Below, piece by piece: positions 43,501 through 53,573 of a stretch of 64,000 nucleotides of DNA. The notes below the pieces were generated by a model. The model saw nothing but the letters and a program-made list of their open reading frames with translations. It did not search any database and had not been told where the DNA came from. The stretch lies in the NCBI GenBank assembly GCA_030704615.1, contig CM060734.1:59100042-59164041 (forward strand), given 5' to 3'. Within the stretch, counting starts at the first letter, position 1. Each line of letters starts with the position of its first letter. The position numbers and the translations under genes were made by a program. The stretch is from Takakia lepidozioides (taxonomy: Eukaryota > Streptophyta > Takakiopsida > Takakiales > Takakiaceae).

Positions 43501-45288
43501 AACCTTGGCCGGGTACACCATGCCCCCTAGGACCCTGCCAATGTTGCTGTGGGTTGCCTCCAACATCTTGGCAGCGGCCAACTTCATATCCGCCTCCAAC
43601 ATGACGTCTGTTGCAGGGGGGTTCTCCGCAACCCACCCGGACCGCCAAATCCAGCCTGTATGCTCCGGGTTTGGGGCCTGGGGATGTCCGGGAGGATGTC
43701 ATCTTGGTCAGAAAGCTCCCTCTCGTCGTCCTCACCATGGTCATCCTCCGGCGGAAGCACCTCGAGCACTCTCTCCGTCTCTACTACCCTCTCCCCGGCT
43801 TCACCTCGAACTTGCACAATCCGTGCTCTAAAAAACTGTTCTTTCCCCTCCTCCAGTCTCCACCATATGGGTAATTGCGGGGGCTGCTCTTGCCCGCGAT
43901 GGTGTAACCGGTGTGTTACTGCCTCTTTGTGGTGTCTTGGAGGGATCCACCGTCTCTGTGCGTCCCTCACTTACATGGGCATCTGACATTTCGACACCCC
44001 TGGCCTCTTCAGTGGCCTTTTCTCTTTCCTCTTGGCTAGCCTTCTGTCTCGCCTGTTCTTTTGCCCTCTCTTTTGCCCTCTCACGGGCCTTCTGTTTCTT
44101 ACTAAGGGTAGCAGCAGGGGAGGCCTCTAGGACGACCACCTCTGATTGAGGCGAACTGACACCCTCGCGCGCCCTGCTCACTCCCCCCTCCGCAGCCCGT
44201 GATGGCTCTCTCGCCGGGGATTGCATGTGCTTGGCTTTCTTCTTCTTCTTTGCGTGGGCGGGCCCTACTGCATGTGCATCAACATCCTCCATTGCCGGAT
44301 CTGCTGTCCTCATCCGACGCCCTTCACCTGCCATGCCGCCTGCACCAACCTCCCCAATGCATATTCTGTCGTACTCTCGCTGCAGGTCCTCCCGTCCACC
44401 AACAAAAGGATTTAGTTTGCCCTCCCGCCCCAAGTTGGGCGATCCAAACATGCGATGAGTAGCGGCTTTTGGAGTGACTGCTCGAGCAGTTGGAGCTGTC
44501 GATGATACCACCAGCGCGTCGGGCTCGTCGTCACTCTGTCATCCCCAAAAATCGTGAGGGCCAACATCGGAATGAAAATCACCATCGCAACAAGCAGCGC
44601 AACCACCATCGCAACAATCGTGGAACAACAATGAAAACAAATCCAACCAATGCCTAAGAATGACATGCACAAGCAGCCTTCTCCAGAGCTGTCGGCTTTG
44701 CACACGTATTGCAAACTATCTAAGGTTCACTCAACCAGTAACTTGTAGAAATCAACATGAAACATGATAAACAAATGAACACGAATTCCATAAGATGGGA
44801 AAACAGGGTGAAATGTTTTGAAGGCACTTCATCTGGTCAGACAATCTTCTCAGCTCAGCATGGATTTCCTTAATTCCGATATGCAACCTGTTATCTACAG
44901 CGAGGTGTGCACCCTGTTGCAAATCTGAATGCAGCAACGACTTGGCTCTTTTCTAACCACTCTGACCTTGATCATTCTTCTCAACAACTCATGCTTTTGC
45001 GATGCAACCATGCGCTTCCAGGGCTGCCAGACTGAAGATGCGAAAACAAATAAAAAAAAACGAAGAAAACCGGACATGTTACACAAAGCGAAAGAGGAAG
45101 GGGCTTGCCTGAGAGCGCTCGGCTTCAGTTGGCGCGGGCTGTGAGCAAGACAATGGAATCTCCTGCTGGAGCTTAAGTTTGGCCATGCGAGAGGTTGGAC
45201 GTCGCCCGTAGTACAAAGCCTTCAGCTTCCGCCGCGGTCTGGATGTGGGGTTTCTCTCAGGAGAGCCACGCCCTTCTCCACGCGGCAT
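40491..45288 (-). CDS. ParB/sulfiredoxin-like domain protein of the transposon (multi-exon)
   Basis: Exon 1 (45,288-45,109, 60 codons, Arg/Lys-rich, nuclear-localisation-like) ends at a GC-type donor (CAG/GCAAGC) and joins in frame to an exon from 44,535 (SDDEPDALVVSS). The N-terminal third is charged low complexity (KKKKKAK, KARERAKERAKEQAR). The core (43,602-43,063) reads VWIPLCRLVSLQVVRP, GDIDKLKFSFREGYRM and VWDGNHRLLAWMEY: the ParB-type pattern IPL..L....RP...I..L..S...GY followed by DGxHR. An in-frame TAG at 43,252-43,250 lies between these two parts and may instead be a splice acceptor. Helical exons follow (42,960-42,757; 42,660-42,369; 42,283-42,158; about 42,069-41,855), then an exon from 41,213 with FSLLEKGHLSFEPPFFLAW and a charged tail ending at 40,491. 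In bacteria ParB-like domains often partner DNA methyltransferases. Confidence 0.6.
41290..41770. repeat. Intronic GGCGCC repeat cluster
   Basis: Inside the large intron of the ParB-like gene, GGAAAAATGGCGCCGAATTTCC-like blocks (about 41,317, 41,467, 41,525, 41,666) alternate with GAAAATGGCTAAGTCCCAGA and inverted copies (GGGAATTCGGCGCCATTTTT at about 41,390). The same palindrome family forms the array at 45.5-47.2 kb and recurs at 51.88-52.2 kb. Confidence 0.85.
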
Positions 45289-45440
45289 AAGTCCCAGCAA
45301 AAGAAAAAAGATCTCGCAGTATGTGTGCGTACATGCCTCGAATAGAAGTTCATCCAAGTTTAGCATCAGGTTTCCAAGGCATATCCAGGAAACAAGCGCG
45401 GAATCCCTGTGTCTAAAGCCCGGTTCAAAACCGACGGCGG

Positions 45441-45477
45441 ACGACATTTAATGCCCAACTGCGCCATTAAATGTCGT
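45441..45477. repeat. Perfect 13-bp inverted repeat upstream of the ParB-like gene
   Basis: ACGACATTTAATG (45,441-45,453) and CATTAAATGTCGT (45,465-45,477) flank an 11-nt spacer. It lies about 155 bp upstream of the proposed start at 45,288. It could be a protein-binding site in the divergent promoter region. Confidence 0.8.
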
Positions 45478-45537
45478 AGGTATGGAGATCAGTCACAGGC
45501 GCCCACCCTCCCCCCGAGACTTCGTCAATCGCCCGCT

Positions 45538-45780
45538 GGATGGAAAAAATCGGCGCCGAATTTCCATCCAGCGGATGAAGTATGACACAACGAGGCCCTC
45601 CCTCGGCCCAAGCCGTTCTCATCCAGGAGACGCCGGATGGAAATCTGGCGCCGCATTTCCATCCTGCAGGTAATTCGGAGCGCGGCGGATGGAAATCCGG
45701 CGCCGAATTTCCATCCTAGAGGTATTCGGAGCACGGCTGGATGGAAATCCGGCGCCGAATTTCCATCCTGCAGGTAATTC
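45538..45780. repeat. Palindrome cluster with about 50-bp spacing
   Basis: Four copies of GGATGGAAAT..CGGCGCCG..ATTTCCATCC, a 30-bp palindrome perfect except for one central mismatched pair, occur at about 45,538, 45,635, 45,686 and 45,739. The last three are separated by GCAGGTAATTCGG-type spacers of about 20 bp. Confidence 0.85.
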
Positions 45781-45959
45781 GGTCCACCTCATCGATGGAA
45801 AACCAGCAACGAATTTGTCTTTAGCGGACCAGAATGGTGGGAATAACGTGCCAAATGTGGCCTGTAGGCAAAAAACTCCAAGTTTAGTGTGTAGCCAGAC
45901 AAAAAAACGCGAAAAACTTGATGCAATGACTATAAATTGTTGAGGAAGTGCCGATACGG

Positions 45960-47155
45960 GCTTCATCCGGCCGGCCTCGGATGGAAATTCGGCGCCATTT
46001 TTCCATCCGGGGGATGTACTCTGTCGGCCAGGTGTCGGCCTCTCCCCCTGAAACGACTTCATCGGGCCGGCCTCGGTTGGAAATTCGGCGCCGTTTTTCC
46101 ATCCGGGGGATGTTGTCGGCCAGGTGTCGGCCTTTCCCCCCGAGACGACTTCATCCGGCCGGCCTCAGTTGGAAATTCGGCGCCGTTTTTCCATCCGGGG
46201 GATGTTCTCTGTCGGCCAGGTGTCGGCCTCTCCCCCCGAGACGACTACATTCGTGCGGCCTCGGATGGAAATTCAGCTCCATTTTTCCATCCGGGGGATG
46301 TTCTCTGTCGGCCAGGTGTCGGCCTCTCCCCCCAAAACGACTTCATCCAACGGGCCTCGGATGGAAATTCGGCGCCATTTTTCCATCCGGGGGATATTCT
46401 CTATCGGCCAGGTGTCGGCCTCTCCCCCCGAAACGACTTCATCCGGCCGGCCTCGATTGGAAATTCGGCGCCATTTTTCCATCCGGGGGGATGTTCTCTG
46501 TCGGCCAGGTGTCGGCCTCTCCCCCCAAAACGACTTCATCCGGCCGCCCTCGGTTGGAAATTCGGCGCCGTTTTTCCATCCGGGGGATATTCTCTGTCGG
46601 CCAGGTGTCGGCCTCTCCCCCCGAGACGACTACATCCGTGCGCCCTCGGATGGAAATTCGGCGCCGTTTTTCCATCCGGGGGATGTTCTCTGTCGGCCAG
46701 GTGTCGGCCTCTTCCCCCGAGACGACTACATCCGTGCGCCCTCGGATGGAAATTCGGCGCCGTTTTTCCATCCGGGGGATGTTCTCTGTCGGCCAGGTGT
46801 CGGCCTCTCCCCCCGAAACGACTTCATCCGGCCGGCCTCGGTTGGAAATTCGGCGCCGTTTTTTCATCCGAGGGATGTTCTCTGTCGGCCAGGTGTCGGC
46901 CTCTCCCCCTGAAACGACTTCATCCAGTCGGCGTCGTTTTTCCATCCGTGGGATGTTCTCTGTCGGCCAGGTGTCGGCCTCTCCCCCCGAAACGACTTCA
47001 TCCGGCCGGCCTCGGTTGCAAATTCGGCGCCGTTTTTCCATCCGGGGGATGTTCTGTGTCGGCCAGGTGACCGATTCACCCCCGAGACGACTTCGTACGA
47101 CCGGCCTCGGATGCAAATTCGGCGCCGTTTTTCCATCCGGGGGATGTTCTCTAGC
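45960..47155. repeat. Tandem array, about 13 units of 96 bp
   Basis: The landmark TCGGCCAGGTGTCGG recurs at 46,024, 46,116, 46,212, 46,308, 46,404, 46,501, 46,597, 46,693, 46,789, 46,885, 46,963 and 47,059. The spacing is 96 bp except one 92 and one 78 near the edges. Each unit carries GGAAATTCGGCGCC, then (A/G)TTTTTCCATCC, a half-diverged copy of the palindrome, plus CTCCCCCCGARACGACT. Because 96 is a multiple of three and the units lack stops, several long frames run through on both strands. These are by-products of the repeat, not genes. Confidence 0.95.
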
Positions 47156-48020
47156 AGGCACGTGGGGCCGTCACCCTCCGATTGGACGTCCTGTCGAAGT
47201 AAATTCTGCGCCTCATTCCTGGGTAAGGTTATATTGAATGGTGCTCTTTTCCTTTGCCACTTGCCCGACCTTCGCTCGTGACCCACGCGTTTCAAACCGA
47301 GACAACAACAACACTTCCTCGCTCCGAGCTCCTCATCTTCCCCACACTCCCCCTTACCAAAAAAAACCCTCTCTGCTTCCTGGCAGCCCTTTCAGTAGTC
47401 CTCGATGACGTGCCAGGATCCCATTAACTGCCCAAACAAGAATCGCACCCCGTGGGACTTCTCGCCCAAGTCAGGGGATATTTTCATATACTTGCAGGAT
47501 TGGATAGACCACTCTCAGCAGGAGGGTGAACCTGTCCGCTCTTGAGTACCTTCCTGGCTTCCACGATGAGCCTCGCGGGGACTTTTTGCGCAATGTTGCA
47601 TTTTGTTGTATGTTGACTTTTGGCAGCGAGGTTCTGGCACTCAATCTTGTAATCAGACCCACTGGAATGCCACCTCTGTCAGTTCCCTCTGTCCATGGGG
47701 AAGGTGCTTGCACGCTCGCCCCCCCACGCTTCTTGTCAGACGCCGTAATGATTGGTTTGCACAGCGCATCTGCACAGGTCATATACCTTCTGACTGCATA
47801 CCGTTGGCAGTTATTGCGCAAAGGCCAGGGGCCGCATTCCGCAGACAAGGTTCATTAACTCTCTGACAGTGGATTTTCGGGAGAGTGGGCTCCCCGGATT
47901 CGTGAATAGGCTTTGTCGCTTGCAAAAATCGGCCCTGCATTCCTTCCCCTCGCTGCATCCCCCCTTCTCCCAGGGCGCTTGTCCGAATGTCGTCCTGGCA
48001 GTCTTGTGTGCACAACTCCC

Positions 48021-51000
48021 ATGGCAGAAAACCCGAGCGCTATAGTGTACTGCCCTCCTCACGAGCATAGAGCTACATTTCCGTGCAGAGGGGAGATCTG
48101 TCGGGTGATGGAGAAATATCTCTGCGTTCGATACCACCTGAAACCGGGGTCGGTATTTTTGGAGGAAGAAAGGAAGGATTCAAATGGAGTTGTAGTCGAA
48201 AGTATTGTTGTGCTCCACGATGATTTCGGCGACGGCAGGGAATGGCGAGTTCCACCATCGGACAGCGTCATATACAAGGCTGTTGGGGACTTCATTTGCC
48301 CGCCAAATGCGCCTTCTATCCTGGCGCCTTCCACGAAACAATTCGCGAATCAGAGAGTGGGTACCTCAAAGAGAGAAGTCCGCAACGAAGTAAATCCAGA
48401 GCCGAACCCATCAATGAAGACGAGCGAGAACCGGGTTGTTCACAACCTGTCCAACTCCAACGAGGTCATGGAAGTTCCGAGATCATCATGGAGATCAGGC
48501 AAGTCCTCAATGAACATCAGCGGATGAGGGAGTCATATTCCCAGCACGAACACAGCAGTTCGATCCATTCTTGAAATTCTGCGAGGGCTTCACATGGAGG
48601 GACGCCGCTCGGAGCTGGCTGGGCTGGACTACAGCAAGTTCGCCATTAAATCCGTTATATGTCTTCCCGCAGACGTCGACGGTAATATGTTCTTTGAGTT
48701 CTATCCTCGAACGGACTATTCGAGGGCGTCCGGAATGTTGACAGATATGGATAGGAAACATGACGGTCATCCTTGGTGCGTCACCAAAACCACCAGCATG
48801 AAGATGCTCGATGGTGTGCGGGTGCGCTACGTTGTTTGTGCGGGCGCGTTGCGGTGTTTCTCCCCAACTTGCTTCCACTTTAAATCCAGAGGTCACAGAA
48901 ACAAGACGGATTGGATAGGCACAGCTCATCAACCATTTCGAGCTCAGGAGAAGGTTCCAAACTCCACATTTAAGTGTGCGCATTGCAAAGAACCACCACA
49001 TTGCATGTCTGTTTGTAATGCCAAGCAGTTCTATGTGTTGCACCGTTTCCCTGACCTCACACGAGCTTGCATACACGTTAGTTCCCATTGTCACAAATTG
49101 GCGAGGGAGAACTCGCGGGAGGCTGCCCATGAGGCAGAGCAGCTCGTTCAGGAGGAGGTTAGGTTGAGACCTGGTGCCAAACCCAAACAGATATAGCTGC
49201 AGGCCGCCCATAAGATGGCATTGCCCAGAATTATGTCGGAAGACGGCTCCGACAGAGTTTCTCTCGATGAGAAAGAAATGGAGGCATTGCTGGAGTCAGT
49301 GTCCCACGTCTGTTCACCGAATGTCCGAAACCACATTGTCTCCTGCAAACAGAAAATTGGGCGTGGCTCGAATATGCACTCTATTCTGGAGGTGAAACGA
49401 CGATGTGGATATGACTACATTCATGGAAGTAGGTTTCCTGGACAAGGGACTGAGGCAGATCGTTGTCTCGTATTCAAAATGTCCACGTGTGGGCCTGGCA
49501 GCGGCGTCGAACTGGTTGACCGGATGACGAGTGGGGACTTGTCAAACAATTGGGTCATGTTCGACCATATCAAGCAAATTACAAATTACCAGTGGGTGAC
49601 AATGGCTGCATATGTCTACGACACGCACTGCAGGATGCTAATGACAATTGCTATTTGTGAGATGAAAGGAGAGGACACACAATCGGAGATGCTTCTTTGG
49701 CAGGGAATAAACGAACAGATGGCCAGGGCGGGATTGCCCCCTCCCAATTTCCGTGGTTTCATGGCGGACAACGCACAAGCAAATTGGGCTGCCATCCGAA
49801 GGGTGTATGGGGAAGACCCCAATGTTCCGATGGAAGGCAAGGAGAGATCATGTGGGTTCCATTTTTTGCAGAGCTTGTCGCAGTACACAACCCGGCTCGT
49901 GGCGCCAGATTTCAGAGAGGAGCACCGTTCTATGTGTCTTGCGTGGAAGCGTGCTCCCACCTTGGATGATGCAGAGACACAATTTGCATGTATACGGGCT
50001 TGGTGGACAATGTCAGGTGCTGTAAAGAAATCAGACGAGTGAGCAATGGTCAGTTGGCTAGCATGGTGGCATTATCGTTTCCTCCAGTTCGGCGACTATA
50101 TGCAGGAGGCGAGTTGGACAAATTCGCGTCCCGTTGAATATTATGCTACACATTATTTGTAACTTGCTTGTAACCTCAACATGTGCATGTGCAGGAAATG
50201 TGTCTGGACTCCGACACTGACATGCCGACAACAAACATGGCCGAATTAGTACATTCTTCCTGGCGTGCCTCCTCTGCGGCGCATCTGGTGGACATCCTCA
50301 CTGCCACAACGGAAGACATTGTGAGGTCAATTATGGAGCAATGCAGGTACAACGAGTTCTTGAAAGGGAAACAGTGTGGGGCTTGGGGCCGGACAGGCAG
50401 GAAATGCTGATGCGGACTGCCTCCAGATCAAAGAATCCTCGCAAGTGGGCGGCAGCCTTGCGAGAGGGCCTTCGGAACACGCCATTGCTTTGAAGAGGCC
50501 AACACTTGGAAGGAGATGTTCACACCCGTCCAATGAGACGAAGACTTGACGAGGCACTTGGCGGAGAAGAGGATTCATGGCGAGCTGACAAAAATATTCA
50601 CACGCTCCCTCGTGGTCCCGTGATGTTGCCCGAGGAGGTCTTGTTGAGCACCGCAAGTCCTGCACGTTCAAGATCGTCATCTCCTTTGAGCACAGGGCAC
50701 GTGCCCGAGGAACATAACGAGCCATCTGTAGTAATGCAGTACAATATACCCATTGTGGAGACAAGGTGTCGGAGTCACAGTGGAGAATTGCAAGGACATT
50801 GCCGGCATTTCGAGGGAAGTGTTGCGCCATCTGGGTGGATACGATAGCACACTGTGGTGAGATGATTCGGAGGAACCCACACGGTGCTGTACCTGTACCT
50901 TGTTTCAGCGGCAGATTTTTGACTCCCACATTCTCTCACGCCGCAACGCAGACGTTTTGGTTCTGTAGGCACGACATAATGACCTGTGTATTTGGCAAGC

Positions 51001-51533
51001 CCAAGTACGGGATTCAGGGAATGCCGAAGCCTCCGGGCGTCTGGCCTGTTGCACCGGGTTGCAACCTCTCTCAGAATGAGGCGGATGCTCTTTCTGCAGC
51101 AGGATTTCGAATGGTGCAACGCACAGATATCCCGGCCCACTCGTTTCCAGTTCCTCAGACCCAGCCATTGCAGACTGCTCGGTCCAGTAGAGACGGATTG
51201 GACAATTCTGCACATCCCACAATGCGATTCGGAAGAGTGAAGAGACGACACCCTCCCAACAAGTTGAATGAGACTCGGATTGCCAATGCTCTTGGGATGG
51301 CTTGCACTATTCAGAGCTCCGTGGACATACCCCCACCCGGCCTTGGGCGTGTTTATCGGATGACAACGGCCGGCTCAGCTGTACGCGACGACGTATACAC
51401 AATTACGATTGGAGTGGAGCCGACTTGCAATTGTACGGACTTCTCGTTAATGGAAGCAAAGAAGGGGTCAAAGTATTATCCGTGCAAGCATCTGTATTAC
51501 ATTTATCTGAAGAGGTTGAGGATGAACTATTGA
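48021..51533 (+). CDS. Mutator-like (MULE) transposase with SWIM zinc finger
   Basis: This should cut and join the element's ends. The N-terminal part (MAENPSAIVYCPPHEHRATF, from 48,021) is followed by a Cys/His-rich region (48,594-49,196: KCAHCKEPPHCMSVC, RACIHVSSHCH) likely to bind zinc and DNA. The catalytic core has Asp in WVMFDHIKQIT (49,563), Asp in FMADNAQANW (49,767), the CGFHFLQSL Cys/His pair typical of MULEs (49,849), and Glu in TTNMAELVHSSW (50,243) after an intron at about 50,022-50,194. The C-terminus has a SWIM finger, CNC followed by CKH (51,427-51,500). Frame changes at 48,530-48,590, 49,197-49,215 and 50,410-50,760 are introns or breaks, so I cannot give one certain reading frame. 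A 9-bp duplication agrees with the family. Confidence 0.75.
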
Positions 51534-51864
51534 TGACTTTATTCATGCACCAGCGTTGAGCGTGAACGAGCTGCACAAACTCCTCCGCCAAGATTCCAGA
51601 AATCATTTGATGGGGCAAAGAGAATCCACCATATGGATATTTGCAATTGCATTTTGATGCATTAGACTTTGTTTTGCAGTGTAATGAATTGCACCCCAAA
51701 ACTCCTGGAATGAGACAGACAATATTAAAGTGATGTCTTTTAAACACTATGTACTGCTGGATATCCGTTGACGTCCAATGGCAATTCAATGTCGAAACAG
51801 AATCAATACAAAGATGGCGGCAAGAAAAATTTGCAAATCTTCTAGAAAACTGAGTTCCAACAGT

Positions 51865-52260
51865 TGCAATTGAGGGGGCCATTTCTGGAAAAATGGCGCC
51901 GAATTTCCCTATTTTGGGCCGAAAACTGGCTAAGTCCCAACATTGTCTGGAAACGATGTCTGGAAAAATGGCACCGAATTTCCAGTTACATGGTCCAGAA
52001 CTGCCCAACATTTGTGCAATGCCCGGCACCATGTACCGAAATTCAGCGCCACATTTCCAAATTTTGGGCTTACACTACAATCAAGTTGGGACCTATAACC
52101 GCGAAATTTGGCACCATTTTTCGCCGGAGACACCTATTACCGCGCAATACGTCGCCGATTTCTCCGCTTGCGGAACATATTACCGCGAAATTCGGCGCCA
52201 TTTTTGCAGATGTCGCTCGGAATTCGCATGAGCGGAAGACGAAATATCATGAGCACGGCT
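51865..52260. repeat. Right-hand GGCGCC repeat cluster
   Basis: Blocks GGAAAAATGGCGCCGAATTT (51,887), GAAAAATGGCACCGAATTTCC (51,962), ATTCAGCGCCACATTTCC (52,041), AATTTGGCACCATTTTTCGC (about 52,109) and AAATTCGGCGCCATTTTTGC (52,188) recur. One is followed by the GCCGAAAACTGGCTAAGTCC module also found in the intronic cluster. CATGAGCGG copies near 52,228 link it to the terminal repeat. Confidence 0.8.
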
Positions 52261-52394
52261 CTCAAAACTACAATTTCTACTTCAAACAATGAATATTATA
52301 TTGGTTTTTTTTTTTTTTTTTCCTGACACATTTCATTAAAATAATGTTTTTAATGTTTTTTATTTCCAGAATTTGTACTTCTGCTCATGAAAAC

Positions 52395-52447
52395 CGATTG
52401 TCTTACTACTCCGCTCATGCCGCTCATGCTCATGAAATAGCTAACCT
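52395..52447 (-). repeat. Right terminal inverted repeat
   Basis: On the minus strand it reads AGGTTAGCTATTTCATGAGC followed by ATGAGCGGCATGAGCGG, against GGGGCTGCTATTTCATGAGC on the left: 16 of the first 20 positions agree, with the inner 14 identical. Confidence 0.75.
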
Positions 52448-52459
52448 CAAAGGAAGGGG
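52448..52459. repeat. Right target-site duplication
   Basis: CAAAGGAAGGGG, identical to the copy at 38,163-38,174. Confidence 0.8.
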
Positions 52460-52639
52460 ATGAGTTATAAGCCACCAGTAGCAATGTCAAAAGCAATTTG
52501 TCACAGCTTCGAAAGCTTGTCCAGCTAAAATCAATGACTCATGGCGTGGATCCCTAAAAGAGATCGATGGGCGCTACAGATGTAAAGTGCTACAGTGCCT
52601 TCATGAGCTTGGGTGACTGTGTTAGGTCATTAATTATGC

Positions 52640-53573
52640 AATAGAAGAGCATCTATACATACGCAAAAGGCATGGTATCAATGGAAAATGTTGAAGTACC
52701 TTAACAGGTACCTTGGATTTCCCCACATTTTTTAATCGGGCGCTTTGACATTTGGGGCACCTCTCTTAAGTTGTCAAGTTCCCCCTAAACAACACACATC
52801 CCTTTGGGCAAGCATTGATCTTCTTATAAACAAGCCCAAGCTTGCTCACCATGGTCTCTGCATGGTAGAAAGATGTGGGTAGTACGTTCGGTTGTGGCAA
52901 CAAGGTTTTCTGTAGTGAAGAGAACATTTCATCCGCAAATGCATTTGTAACCCCATGTGTTGTGCATAGATTCATTATAAGCATGGTGGCTGCAAGCTTG
53001 GAGGATTTACAGCCTTCATATAAAGGTAGACTGCCTCTTCCAATGAGATGGGATCATCAGTGTGAGAGTCCCCACCTGCGACCAGGTTATGGGCTTCTGG
53101 TGGGGTGTTCGTGTCACATTGAACATCTATATCATCTAACTCCACTTCTGCCCCATTTGCAATTTATAATCTGAAAGGTCTCTTGGATCATGCGCTGCAC
53201 CTCGACATTCATGTCCAATTCTCCATATGTCCGGTGAGGCTGTCCTACGATTGCAGCAACACGATCCCGATTAATCCCTCCATTTGCTGAAGCTACGTCC
53301 TCACCGACCTCCATGGCCTCCTCTTCCCACTCATCGTCAGAAAGCATGCCTCCTTGTTCCTCTCTAGGATCTGAACGCAGGGGATCTGCCAATGTCCATT
53401 AGATGTTTTCTCACTGTGTCTAACGCGACAGGTCGTCCACCCTTACACCTCTTGCAAGGGCATCTTAACTTGTTGATATCATACTCTCGACACCAGGCCT
53501 CCTCACATTGCCAAAGAGCATTGTCACGCTCTTGACACCGGAGCAGGTGGGCAGCTGCTCTGTGCGGCTCCAT
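52640..53573 (-). pseudogene. CACTA TNP2-like transposase N-terminal part
   Basis: From 53,573 the minus strand gives LRCPCKRCKGG..VRKHL, the transposase-associated domain (CPC..C......V..HL). It continues with an acidic spacer, then PLYEGCKSSKL, MLIMNLCTTHGVTNAFADEM, LLPQPNVLPTSFYHAE, VSKLGLVYKKINACPKGCVL, and after a stop RCPKCQSARL, VPVKVLQHFPLIP and LRMYRCSSIA. This is the canonical order of TNP2 transposases before the catalytic domain. Stops and frame changes (for example after GNLTT) show decay. Similarity fades before the adjacent Mutator-like element begins at 52,459. Confidence 0.85.

Larger units (their letters stand above)
45289..48020. promoter_or_regulatory. Divergent intergenic region between ParB-like gene and transposase
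   Basis: The minus-strand ParB-like gene (start 45,288) and the plus-strand transposase (start 48,021) point away from each other. The 2.7 kb between them holds a 13-bp inverted repeat, a four-copy palindrome cluster (45,540-45,780) and the 96-bp array. By position it should contain both promoters. No TATA box was assigned. The stretch 47,240-48,020 has no gene-like frame and may hold the transposase leader. Confidence 0.4.
38172..52447 (+). mobile_element. About 14.3-kb Mutator-like transposon carrying ParB-like and methyltransferase-like genes
   Basis: Both outer borders carry the identical 12-mer CAAAGGAAGGGG (38,163-38,174 and 52,448-52,459). Just inside are inverted ends sharing GCTATTTCATGAGC followed by ATGAGCGG subrepeats. 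A 9-bp duplication is usual for Mutator-like elements; with 9 bp (CAAAGGAAG) the element is 38,172-52,447, and the remaining three matching bases would be chance. Inside are a MULE-type DDE transposase with SWIM finger (plus), a divergent ParB-like gene (minus), two halves of a DNA-methyltransferase-like domain, and three blocks of one GGCGCC palindrome family that were not seen outside the element. Coding frames have at least one homopolymer frameshift, so present activity is doubtful. Confidence 0.8.

Noticed and set aside
43433-44462. Several plus-strand frames
   Set aside because: They are antisense shadows of the ParB-like gene exons; the minus-strand reading has the motifs and splice signals.
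45960-47155. CRISPR-like array
   Set aside because: The whole 96-bp unit repeats with no variable spacers, in a plant nuclear context with no cas genes.
45937-47237. Three long open frames (about 377, 429 and 240 codons) on both strands
   Set aside because: They run through the 96-bp array. A stop-free unit whose length is divisible by three opens several frames automatically, and the proteins are pure 32-residue repeats.
38163-52459. Classification as a KDZ/Zisupton-type element
   Set aside because: Large cargo and a zinc-rich transposase made this worth considering, but the Cys/His pair, TTNMAE motif and C-terminal SWIM finger fit Mutator-like elements better.
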